Assembly (NCBI GenBank): GCA_013140405.1
Contig: JABFSV010000210.1
Span: 1 to 5,103, forward strand
DNA length: 5,103 nt
Reading direction: 5' to 3'
Source of the DNA: Methyloglobulus sp.
GTDB taxonomy: Bacteria > Pseudomonadota > Gammaproteobacteria > Methylococcales > Methylomonadaceae
Shown here one piece after another: positions 1 to 4,895 of the stretch (positions within the stretch are counted from its first letter, which is position 1; each line of letters opens with the position of its first letter). The translations under genes and the position numbers were made by a program. A model generated the notes under the pieces. That model was given only the letters and a program-made list of their open reading frames with translations, made no database searches and was not told the origin of the DNA.

Positions 1-21
1 CAATATAAATATCTTTTTAGT

Positions 22-62
22 AAAAAAGAACACCGCTCAATCTTCCTGTCGGCGCGGCGTTC
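22..62 (-). terminator. Rho-independent terminator of the secreted-protein gene
   Basis: Read on the minus strand, a 9-bp stem (arms 54-62 and 28-36, GAACGCCGC pairing with GCGGTGTTC through one G-U pair) closes a 17-nt loop and is followed directly by six U residues (A run at 22-27 on plus). It lies 19 nt beyond the stop codon of the gene at 81-566, so it should end that transcript. The plus strand has no T run after the stem, so it is not bidirectional. Confidence 0.85.
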
Positions 63-80
63 TATTGCTGAAGTGTGACG

Positions 81-566
81 TTAAAAATTCTGAACATTCA
101 CCGTCTGGTTACCTGCTAAGGGAGCGCCGGCTGCATTATAGCAATCCAAGCTAAGCCTGTACGGAAGCGCGAGTGCAGCAGGAGTTGAATCCTTCGTAAC
201 GGTGACCAGATAACGCTCTGTCACGGTTTGAGCGGGTTGAACTGTTAGAGTCGCTGTTCGTGTGGCGAGACCTTCATGGGCGATTACGCTCCTCGTACGG
301 AAATTATTAGCTGCGTTGTTAGCAGGCCTGGTCACTTGAACAATGATTTCATCGACATTACTTCCATTTTGGTTCGTGCCACTAGCTCGCACTGTGGCGG
401 TTCCTACTGGGCAAGTTATAGTGTAAACGTCCGTTGGGGAAAAATTGACATTTCCGGCTTGCAATCCACTAAAAAAAGGACCATCGGCAAAGCTTGCGGG
501 CGCATTGACAGAAGCGGCGAGGGCGAGGGCCGCCCAAAAAATATTTTTACGTGTGTTTGTTTTCAT
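81..566 (-). CDS. Small secreted protein of unknown function (161 aa)
   Basis: I do not recognise the family. The start ATG (566-564) follows a GGAG ribosome site at 577-574 with 7-nt spacing. Residues 1-27 form a Sec signal peptide: basic start (K2, R6, K7), hydrophobic stretch 9-20, and a signal peptidase I site SFA|DG after A27. The mature part of about 134 residues is rich in Thr, Val, Asn and Ala, with alternating beta-type segments (46-60, 72-79, 102-124, 134-142), no further membrane segment, and two cysteines (C52, C142) that could form one disulfide in the periplasm or outside. That suggests a single small beta-sandwich domain (inference). It is monocistronic, bounded by its own terminator, with a perfect palindrome 28 nt upstream of the start. 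It could be an adhesin- or pilin-like subunit, but no family motif proves this. Confidence 0.8.
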   Translation of the reverse strand: MKTNTRKNIFWAALALAASVNAPASFADGPFFSGLQAGNVNFSPTDVYTITCPVGTATVRASGTNQNGSNVDEIIVQVTRPANNAANNFRTRSVIAHEGLATRTATLTVQPAQTVTERYLVTVTKDSTPAALALPYRLSLDCYNAAGAPLAGNQTVNVQNF

Positions 567-593
567 TTCTTAGCTCCAAAGCAATATTATTAA

Positions 594-611
594 TTTAAGA
601 ACATTCTTAAA
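594..611. promoter_or_regulatory. Perfect 18-bp palindrome upstream of secreted-protein gene
   Basis: TTTAAGAA at 594-601 and TTCTTAAA at 604-611 are exact inverted repeats around a 2-nt centre (CA). The site lies 28 nt upstream of the start codon at 566, where a repressor or activator of that gene would bind. A weak promoter-like pair on minus (TTGAAT at 653-648, TAAATA at 629-624, 18-nt spacer) lies just upstream of it, so the palindrome would fall near the transcription start. The function is inferred from position and symmetry only. Confidence 0.4.
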
Positions 612-1190
612 AAATTACATGGTTATTTACTTATCACAGGTTATCGAATTCAAACTTAAGATGAATTCTAAATGCAAGCCATGAAATTAGGTCTTTCAAA
701 GTGAGCAAAATATTTTTAGGCGATAAAAAGTAATGATTACATGCAACTTGCATATAACCATGAAAAATTATTTTATCTTGATAAAATGAAATATTTCCAG
801 CTCTACATGCGTAGATTCCCCGATCAACTAAAATAGTTCATGTATGCTGAATTTTTTTAAGAACGTAAGAGTATTTATATAGCGCATTACAGGAAACGGT
901 TTGATTCGGATGAGAAATCGCAGGGTAGATATTCTTGAAGGAAGGCGAGTGAATGTCCGTTACTTGCTTTCTGGGGGGCGGCTATAGGAAACATTGACGG
1001 GCTGCACTTGGCCGATCTTAAAAGATTGGTAGATATGAGCCACAGTCCGGTTTAGAGAAGTATACCTCCTAGCACATTATTTGTTGTAAGCATATGATTT
1101 AACTGTTATTTATTTTCATGTTGTTTTTGCCTAACAGAAAGCCTTTAATACTGACTTGGCAGACACCTGCCCTGTTGAACCAACCCTTGG
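612..1190. other. AT-rich spacer without a convincing gene
   Basis: No reading frame here combines useful length, a start and a ribosome site. The longest plausible stretches are about 25-37 codons: a frame from ATG 910 that stops near 985, and an open stretch near 935-1053 reading LLAFWGAAIGNIDGLHLADL, which has no start codon. They may be gene remnants but match nothing I know. Perfect dyads occur at 741-753 (ATGCAA-C-TTGCAT) and 770-787 (ATTTTATC-TT-GATAAAAT). A half copy of the 594-611 palindrome (TTTAAGAAC) appears near 856-864. Near 1158-1192 two short hairpins stand in tandem. Confidence 0.5.
770..787. repeat. Perfect AT-rich inverted repeat (8+2+8)
   Basis: ATTTTATC at 770-777 and GATAAAAT at 780-787 are exact inverted repeats around TT. 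With the 13-nt palindrome at 741-753 it makes two perfect dyads in 50 bp of gene-free DNA. They could be protein-binding sites or weak hairpins; in DNA this rich in A and T, chance is also possible. Confidence 0.3.
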
Positions 1191-1192
1191 TT
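1158..1192. repeat. Two tandem short stem-loops at the end of the minus-strand fragment
   Basis: GGCAG (1158-1162) pairs with CTGCC (1167-1171) around ACAC, and AACCAA (1178-1183) pairs with TTGGTT (1187-1192) around CCC. Both are perfect. On the minus strand the pair starts at the stop codon of the 1191-1406 fragment (TAA at 1193-1191), a location typical of a 3' processing or termination structure. No U run follows, so it is not a classical terminator. Confidence 0.35.
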
Positions 1193-1406
1193 AGGAAGCT
1201 GATTTTTTAACTGAAGTTTGCATCTTTTGTTCAACACAAGGCGCGACATCTTCATAGGCAACGCTAGTGTCTTGGGCGATACTGCAAATAAAGGCATCCT
1301 TTTGATGAGCAACTGTTTGGAGTCCGGCCAAAGTCCTTTGGACGTAAACGAAATTATGGGCAACCTCCTGATAGCCGACATGAGATGCTTTTTCGAATTC
1401 CCTGCA
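1191..1406 (-). pseudogene. 5'-truncated minus-strand reading frame, unidentified
   Basis: On the minus strand the frame is open for 71 codons between a stop at 1409-1407 and TAA at 1193-1191. It has no usable start codon except an ATG near its end, so if it is coding it is the 3' part of a gene whose beginning is lost. The translation is balanced and helix-like (for example GYQEVAHNFVYVQRTLAGLQ near its start), ends in a basic tail VKKSAS, and contains two cysteines. It looks more protein-like than the overlapping 78-codon frame on the same strand. It resembles the C-terminal end of a small helical cytoplasmic protein, but I do not recognise the family. It ends in tandem hairpins and its 5' side runs into the primase fragment at about 1400. 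Chance openness cannot be excluded. Confidence 0.3.
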
Positions 1407-1632
1407 TTACGTCATTGTGGCAATGGACGCTGGCAACCTTAAGCCAATTGCCGAAGTTATCAGGAAGCAGTACCCAAACGCTACAGTAATAGTCTGTGCG
1501 GATAATGATCCAGTTGGCATTGAAAAGGCTACGGTAGCGGCGTTTGCCTGTGACGGGCTATTTATCGCGCCCCCCACAGAAGGGATGGACTTCAATGACT
1601 TTATCAATGTAGGGGGCAAGGTTTATGGATGA
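1402..1632 (+). pseudogene. TOPRIM-type primase, C-terminal fragment
   Basis: The frame reads YVIVAMDAGNLKPIAEVIRK, then VIVCADNDPVGIEKAT, then EGMDFNDF. These are the later blocks of the TOPRIM domain of mobile-element primases: the V-A-x-D/N-A-G-N-L strand, the acidic metal-binding D-N-D motif followed by a G-x-x-K/A helix, and the terminal D-F-N-D. Such proteins make RNA primers for plasmid, phage or integrative-element replication. Complete versions have several hundred residues; here the zinc-binding and catalytic N-terminal part and the first TOPRIM glutamate strand are missing. The frame is closed by a stop at 1381-1383, and similarity seems to begin at about 1402. The GTG at 1417 has no ribosome site. 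The 3' end (TGA 1630-1632) overlaps the start of the DUF3987 gene by 8 nt, a usual coupling of these two genes in mobile elements. Assignment of the fragment is firm; the exact breakpoint is approximate. Confidence 0.75.
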
Positions 1633-2359
1633 TTCCGTCAATTTAAGGGATGTTGAACCGCCCAAGAAACAGGGCAATAACGAATGGGGCAATCCGGTAG
1701 AAATCAGCGTTAAGTTAAAGTCCGTCCTGGGCTTCAACTTTAATTTATTGCCCGATGCCTTCAAGCCGTGGGTGAGCGATATTGCCCACCGTATGCAATG
1801 CCCACCTGATTACGTGGCGGTATCTGGCATGGTGGAGCTATCCACAATTGTCGGTAAAAAAGGGTTGATTAATCCAAAGGCCAAGGATGATTGGACAGTT
1901 TGCCCGAACCTAAACGGCCTGAATATCGGGCGGCCTTCCGCCATGAAAACCCCGGCGGCGAATGAAGCCTTAAAGCCACTGCAACGGCTGGAAATCAAGG
2001 CAAAGGAAGCCTACATACAAGCCCTGGCTGATAATGAAACGCAAGAATTTATCAACAAGGAAGGCCGCGTACTGGCTGAAAAACAGGCAAAGGCACTCAT
2101 CAAGGATAAAAAGTTTGCGGCGGCTAAACAGGTCTTGCTTGAAAATCCAGAACAACCGGACAAACCTACCCGCACCCGTTATCTGGTCAATGATGCTACG
2201 GTTGAAAAGCTGGGCGAATTGCTGAATGAGAACTCTAACGGCTTAATGTTATACCGTGATGAAATCAGCGGCTTTCTAAAGACAATCGACCGTGAAGACA
2301 GAAGCAACGACAGGGCGTTTTACCTGGAATGTTTCAACGGCTTAGGACGTTATCTATGA
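1625..2359 (+). CDS. DUF3987 primase/helicase-type protein, N-terminal half (frameshifted)
   Basis: This is the first 244 codons of a protein of the DUF3987 family, which accompanies TOPRIM primases in mobile elements and is thought to be an ATP-using replication protein. Start ATG 1625 has an excellent ribosome site (AGGGGG 1611-1616, 8-nt spacing) and overlaps the primase stop. A Walker A-like loop GRPSAMKTP lies at residues 102-110 (this family often has GRPGVMKSP there) and a Walker B-like LMLYRDE at 207-213. A Lys/Glu/Ala-rich helical insert fills about 113-178, and the conserved ATVEKLGELL and DRAFYLECFNG blocks follow. The protein ends abruptly at TGA 2357-2359, in the middle of the motif usually reading GxYTYDRIGRG; the remainder continues one frame over. 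The family assignment rests on remembered motif patterns. Confidence 0.8.
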   Translation: MDDSVNLRDVEPPKKQGNNEWGNPVEISVKLKSVLGFNFNLLPDAFKPWVSDIAHRMQCPPDYVAVSGMVELSTIVGKKGLINPKAKDDWTVCPNLNGLNIGRPSAMKTPAANEALKPLQRLEIKAKEAYIQALADNETQEFINKEGRVLAEKQAKALIKDKKFAAAKQVLLENPEQPDKPTRTRYLVNDATVEKLGELLNENSNGLMLYRDEISGFLKTIDREDRSNDRAFYLECFNGLGRYL

Positions 2360-2360
2360 C
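2346..2360 (+). other. Frameshift position inside the DUF3987 gene
   Basis: The upstream frame reads N-G-L-G-R-Y-L-stop (TAT CTA TGA C at 2351-2360). The downstream frame, closed by TAG at 2343-2345, reads Y-D-R-I-G-R-G from 2355. The change of frame must therefore occur between 2346 and 2359. Compared with the family motif (…Y-T-Y-D-R-I-G-R-G), two bases appear to be missing next to 2354, which fits a simple 2-bp deletion or a sequencing error. The string TAT CTA TGA C resembles the RF2 (prfB) programmed +1 site TAT CTT TGA C. Confidence 0.7.
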
Positions 2361-3146
2361 CGCATAGGGCGCGGCACGATTGACATTGAAAGCCTTTGCC
2401 TTGTGATTCTTGGCAATATCCAGCCTGGGGTATTGCGGCCTTACCTGAACCAAGCCACCAAGGGTGCAACGGGCGATGATGGCATGATTCAGCGTTTTCA
2501 GTTGATGGTATGGCCTGATTTGACCAACTGGCAGCATGTTGACCAATGGCCTGACAAAGAAGCCAAAAACCAAGCCTTTGCGGTGTTTGAACGGTTGGCA
2601 GCTTGGCAAGGCTTCATCGAACCCGCACGGTTCGATGAAGCAGCACAACAGCTGTTTGATGCTTGGTTTTGCGGCTTGCACCAAGAACTAAGGGCAAATG
2701 ACATACCACCCGCCCTTGAATCCCATTTTGGTAAATACAAATCACTGATACCTAGCCTGGCGGTATTGGTTCACCTGGCAGATGATGAAACCCACAACCC
2801 CATAGTGGGCGTTGATGCGGTAGCAAAGGCCATTGCTTGGGGAGGTTGCCTTAAAAGCCATGCCTTGCGGGTTTACGGCGCGGCACTCAACCCAGTTAAT
2901 GCGAATGCCAAAACGATATTAGATAAGATTGAATCTGGCAAGTTGTCTGACGGATTTGGTAACAGGGACATTTTAAGGAGTGGCTGGACTGGCCTTGATA
3001 CATTTGAGAACGTCAAAAGCGCATTGGCACGATTAGCCGATTACGGATGGATTAGGCAGCTTGATTTAACCCCTTTGGTTGTTGGTGGAAGGCCGTCAGT
3101 CCGTTATGCCATACACGCCAGTGGTGAAGCCCGCTTAATATCTTAA
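2355..3146 (+). pseudogene. DUF3987 primase/helicase-type protein, C-terminal half (out of frame)
   Basis: This continues the protein begun at 1625, in the next frame: YDRIGRGTIDIESL, then LVILGNIQPGVLRPYL (arginine/sensor-like I-G-G-I-Q-P block of the family), then GDDGMIQRFQLMVWPD, all diagnostic of DUF3987. The last 65 or so residues (DILRSGWTGL, then VKSALARLADYGWI, then GGRPSVRYAI) have the form of the winged-helix tail common in this family. The two halves together give about 506 residues, the usual size, so only the frameshift is wrong. The first in-frame start is GTG 2403, without a ribosome site and inside the conserved core, so independent expression is unlikely. The stop TAA (3144-3146) lies inside the first copy of the 16-bp palindrome. 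With the primase also truncated, the replication module is probably dead unless the shift is bypassed. Confidence 0.75.
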
Positions 3147-3205
3147 ACAGGCATTTGTTTAACATCTTAAACGCTTTACAATGCCTTGTGTTTAACATAT
3201 TAAAC
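3133..3205. repeat. Three tandem 16-bp palindromic repeats (operator or iteron cluster)
   Basis: Copies of GTTTAA-N4-TTAAAC stand at 3133-3148 (GCTTAATATCTTAAAC, 14/16), 3157-3172 (GTTTAACATCTTAAAC, perfect arms) and 3190-3205 (GTTTAACATATTAAAC, perfect arms). Start-to-start distances are 24 and 33 bp. They fill the gap between the DUF3987 stop and the ribosome site of the 3219 gene; the last copy abuts that ribosome site. Further copies lie within and at the end of that gene. The cluster is where a repressor of the 3219 gene would bind; an origin or partition site is the alternative. Confidence 0.75.
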
Positions 3206-3218
3206 AGAGGGTTTAACC

Positions 3219-3704
3219 ATGAACTACGACGGCACAACATCACTACAAACGGCACTGGCGGAGCTTTACGGGCTATCGGTGAAAAGCCAAGCCCAATTAG
3301 CCGTACTGGTCAAGGAAGCCAAAGCCAGTTTGGGGATAACCAGCACGGCGCGGATATTGCCCCCTGAGCAAAGGCTGGCTATTTACCAGTGGCATAAGGA
3401 CAGGTTAAAGCCTGTTCAAGATATTAAACAGGATGAGGCCCCCAACCCGGAAGAGCAACCCGATAGCGTTGTTTATGATTTTAAACAAACCCATTTCGCT
3501 ATCCGCCTACCGGACGGCAAACGCACCACCACCATGCTTGAGGGCTATCTGATTAATGCCATGCAGCGCAAGCACGGGCTAACCACCAATGGCGGTATTC
3601 GGGCGTGGATTGAACAGGTGATCAAAAACGACGCTGCAAGGTTTGACAGCCACGCGCCATTGGCACGGCAAGTGAAACGGCTGATAGTCGAATCGCTTGT
3701 TTAG
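3219..3704 (+). CDS. Putative DNA-binding regulator of the element (161 aa)
   Basis: Family not recognised with certainty. The start ATG 3219 follows CAGAGGG (3205-3211) at 7-nt spacing. The protein has an N-terminal helical part (8-62) including LPPEQRLAIYQWHKDRL, an acidic Pro/Gln/Glu linker (63-84), then a strand-helix-helix region (about 85-136): THFAIRLPDGKRTTTMLEGY followed by helices around LINAMQRKHG and GGIRAWIEQVIKND. A short basic strand followed by two helices is the ribbon-helix-helix pattern (inference). A last helix (146-161, LARQVKRLIVESL) is amphipathic. No signal peptide or membrane segment, so it is cytoplasmic. Six palindromes surround and enter the gene, two inside it (3414-3429, 3471-3486) and one overlapping its stop codon (3699-3714), which points to autoregulation or to a partition/replication control role. 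It could alternatively be a small replication accessory protein. Confidence 0.75.
   Translation: MNYDGTTSLQTALAELYGLSVKSQAQLAVLVKEAKASLGITSTARILPPEQRLAIYQWHKDRLKPVQDIKQDEAPNPEEQPDSVVYDFKQTHFAIRLPDGKRTTTMLEGYLINAMQRKHGLTTNGGIRAWIEQVIKNDAARFDSHAPLARQVKRLIVESLV
3414..3429. repeat. Palindromic repeat copy inside the regulator gene
   Basis: GTTCAAGATATTAAAC, 14/16 to the perfect copy at 3190-3205. Here symmetry extends outward by 3 bp each side (CCT at 3411-3413, AGG at 3430-3432), giving arms of 9 bp with one mismatch. It lies in the linker-coding part of the gene, where protein sequence is least constrained. Confidence 0.55.
3471..3486. repeat. Degenerate palindromic repeat copy inside the regulator gene
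   Basis: GTTTATGATTTTAAAC matches the 3190-3205 copy at 13 of 16 positions, keeping GTTTA and TTAAAC. It encodes the VYDFK segment. It is the weakest copy and may be chance. Confidence 0.35.
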
Positions 3705-3714
3705 CATATTAAAC
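3699..3714. repeat. Palindromic repeat copy over the regulator stop codon
   Basis: GTTTAGCATATTAAAC, 15/16 to the perfect copy at 3190-3205. The stop codon TAG (3702-3704) is part of the left arm, just as the DUF3987 stop TAA is part of the copy at 3133-3148. Thus a copy sits at both ends of the regulator gene. Confidence 0.65.
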
Positions 3715-4192
3715 AGACCCATAAACGCCCAAGAAACGACCGGAGGCAACCTTCGCAGAGCTTAAAACCCAACCATTACGTTGACTGGCGTAAAGTCCAG
3801 CCTACCACGGGCTATACTCCCGAACATCACAGTTGGTAAAAACCCTGCGGGAAACTCAAGTAGCGCTAACTTCTAAGCCACATAAACCCAAGGTTTACTA
3901 CCCCCTACGCTTCCCACAAGGTAGCCAGAACGCCCTTGCTTCCCAAACGCGACGGTAAGGCCACGCCGTTGGAAAGCGCATATACCAAGCTGGCCAAGCC
4001 TGAACTGACTCTCTCCCGCTCCACAAGGGCGGTTTAAGACGTGTTGATGGGCTTACATTACAATCCAGCGTCCAGCCTAAGCCAAAACAGTCCGGTGCCA
4101 ACATCAACACCCCACAACCTGCGTTCAAAACCGCTGCCGAAGTTCCCGAAGGCTCAAAGCTACACAGCGCAAATCGTGGGGGGATAAAATAG
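3705..4192 (+). pseudogene. Probable remains of an unidentified gene (two alternating frames)
   Basis: No intact gene fits here. On plus, overlapping open stretches alternate between two frames: 3705-3836 (in frame with the 3219 gene after its TAG; contains KPNHYVDWRKVQPTTGYTPE), 3794-3955 (contains PKVYYPLRFPQGSQNALASQ), 3870-4034 (contains KRDGKATPLESAYTKLAKPE) and 4004-4192 (contains NTPQPAFKTAAEVPEGSKLH). The wording is protein-like, basic and Pro/Ser-rich, and none has a start with a ribosome site. This fits one gene of about 150 codons broken by several indels, but open stretches of 45-60 codons also arise by chance at this composition. I do not recognise a family. A perfect 6+3+6 inverted repeat (TAAACC-CAA-GGTTTA) lies at 3883-3897. 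The minus-strand frame 3898-4128 is rich in Trp, Arg and Cys and looks like a shadow. Confidence 0.3.
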
Positions 4193-4250
4193 TACCATAA
4201 TGTTGATCTTCATTAAACATCGTAATAGACGATAAAAGCCAATCAAAGAA

Positions 4251-4279
4251 TTGACTCAACCAAATCAAAGCGCAATAAT
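4251..4279 (+). promoter_or_regulatory. Sigma70-like promoter of the RNA leader
   Basis: TTGACT (4251-4256, 5/6 to TTGACA), a 17-bp spacer, and AATAAT (4274-4279, 5/6 to TATAAT). It is the best promoter-like match I saw in the window. Transcription would start at about 4286, directly before the structured leader (4300-4489) and in the direction of the gene at 4518. Confidence 0.6.
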
Positions 4280-4325
4280 GCAATTGCCTTACAGCAGTGA
4301 AGCCGGGATTTGCAGCCCGTTTACA

Positions 4326-4358
4326 GGCGATTGTCGCCACTATCTCTGTGGCTTTTTT
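4326..4358 (+). terminator. Leader terminator with a competing hairpin
   Basis: GCCAC (4336-4340) pairs with GTGGC (4348-4352) around TATCTCT and is followed by six T (4353-4358): a short rho-independent terminator. A second perfect hairpin, GGCGA (4326-4330) with TCGCC (4334-4338), shares bases 4336-4338 with the terminator stem, so the two cannot form fully together. CGGG (4304-4307) and CCCG (4316-4319) give a third small stem upstream. The arrangement is that of an attenuator: about 70 nt after the promoter, transcription either ends or continues into the C4-like RNA and the downstream genes. Confidence 0.65.
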
Positions 4359-4401
4359 GTGCGCGTCACTTTTGCATGGGATAACTGTGCTTAATTATTA
4401 T

Positions 4402-4474
4402 GGCGTGGCTATTTGGGCAGCTTAACGGCTGGCCGTCACACCTGTACGGTACTGCAAACCCATTTAGTCACGCC
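4402..4474 (+). ncRNA. C4 antisense RNA-like structured element
   Basis: A long closing stem pairs 4402-4417 (GGCGTGGCTATTTGGG) with 4459-4474 (CCCATTTAGTCACGCC): 14 of 16 positions pair, one by G-U, with a 2x2 internal loop. Inside are two hairpins, CAGC/GCTG (4418-4421 with 4428-4431) and GCCGT/ACGGT (4432-4436 with 4446-4450, one G-U). The succession GGGCAGC…GGCTGGCCG…TACGGTACTGC…ACCC is, as I remember it, the core of C4 antisense RNA (P1 c4, P4 cI type) found upstream of phage and satellite genes in proteobacteria. Such RNAs pair with short complementary sites in their own transcript and cause early termination. Loop segments CCTGT (4441-4445) and GGCTG (4427-4431) are complementary to ACAGG (4323-4327) and CAGCC (4313-4317) in the leader. 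Structure is seen; family identity is from memory. Confidence 0.55.
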
Positions 4475-4489
4475 GCCACTTTTGGCGGT
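4472..4489 (+). promoter_or_regulatory. Stable hairpin just upstream of the 4518 gene
   Basis: CCGCC (4473-4477) and GGCGG (4484-4488) pair around a 6-nt ACTTTT loop, extendable by A-U inside and G-U outside. It follows the C4-like element directly and shares bases 4472-4474 with its closing stem, so the two are alternatives at the base. The following T content is weak (TTGCTTAATCTTTATT), so it may be an inefficient terminator or a spacer before the ribosome site at 4503-4508. Confidence 0.45.
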
Positions 4490-4517
4490 TGCTTAATCTT
4501 TATTGGAGACCGCATAA

Positions 4518-4895
4518 ATGATTGAAAGAAATACAACCAAAGACAAAGAGACAGAAAACCTTGGCGTTATAGACCCAAGGAATACCTTGACCACCCTGCT
4601 TGGCAAGGCAAAGGGCAACCTTGCTGAAAGCGAGCTAAAGTGGCTCACGGGGCTTGCCGATTTTGTCGAGTGTGAGACCGAAAACCTAAGTAAAACCCTA
4701 AGTGCGCTAGGTTGCTTGGTGGGAAGCGACGAAAATAATACAGGCAGCTTCCAAAACGGAAGCCAAACTTCAGCTCTTCTGTTTAGCCTTTCCAACCAAC
4801 TTGACACCCTAAGCGGATTGGCGCACGTTGCCAACTATGCACAAGACAGGTTCAACAACCCAGAGCTTTACGTAAATGCGGAGGTGGCAAAATGA
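4518..4895 (+). CDS. Hypothetical small helical protein (125 aa), first gene after RNA leader
   Basis: Not recognised. Start ATG 4518 follows TTGGAG (4503-4508) with 9-nt spacing. The protein is cytoplasmic by sequence (no signal or membrane segment). It has a charged N-terminus (Lys/Glu/Asp in 1-15), a helix around NTLTTLLGKAKGNLAESELK (22-41), a second around 42-68 (WLTGLADFVECETENLSKTL, with C52 and C66), a polar Ser/Asn/Gly linker (70-84), and a C-terminal helix 86-112 with regular leucines (LLFSLSNQLDTLSGLAHV). It looks like a three-helix protein that might pair with another helix bundle (inference). Its TGA (4893-4895) overlaps the ATG of the next gene by 4 nt (ATGA), so the two are coupled and likely act together. 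Its location behind a C4-like leader is that of early or immunity-region genes of phages and satellites. Confidence 0.75.
   Translation: MIERNTTKDKETENLGVIDPRNTLTTLLGKAKGNLAESELKWLTGLADFVECETENLSKTLSALGCLVGSDENNTGSFQNGSQTSALLFSLSNQLDTLSGLAHVANYAQDRFNNPELYVNAEVAK

Noticed and set aside
276..593. 105-codon plus-strand frame opposite the secreted-protein gene
   Set aside because: It is antisense to a gene with signal peptide, ribosome site and terminator, has no ribosome site of its own, and its translation looks random.
1145..1381. 78-codon minus-strand frame
   Set aside because: Overlaps the 1191-1406 minus frame; its translation is rich in Leu, Lys, Arg and Ser without pattern, and it runs through the hairpins at 1158-1192.
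1218..1442. 74-codon plus-strand frame before the primase fragment
   Set aside because: No ribosome site and no primase-like residues; it runs out of frame into the TOPRIM sequence. It does not supply the missing primase N-terminus.
2334..2684. 116-codon minus-strand frame inside the DUF3987 gene
   Set aside because: The plus strand carries clear DUF3987 motifs here, so this is an antisense shadow.
3133..3205. CRISPR-like array
   Set aside because: Repeats are only 16 bp, palindromic, with spacings of 24 and 33 bp start to start and no uniform spacers; no cas gene.
3155..3367. 70-codon plus frame beginning in the palindrome cluster
   Set aside because: It starts inside the repeats (reading FNILN-type repeats from them) and overlaps the 3219 gene out of frame without a ribosome site.
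4125..4340. 71-codon minus-strand frame
   Set aside because: It covers the promoter and the leader hairpins, which explain the sequence better; no ribosome site.
4297..4425. 42-codon plus frame from GTG 4297 with a hydrophobic centre (leader peptide or small membrane protein)
   Set aside because: No ribosome site, start is very near the predicted transcript start, and it runs through the terminator and into the C4-like stem. RNA structure is the better explanation.
4493..4834. 113-codon minus-strand frame opposite the 4518 gene
   Set aside because: Ser/Leu/Arg-rich antisense shadow of a gene with good ribosome site and coupled neighbour.
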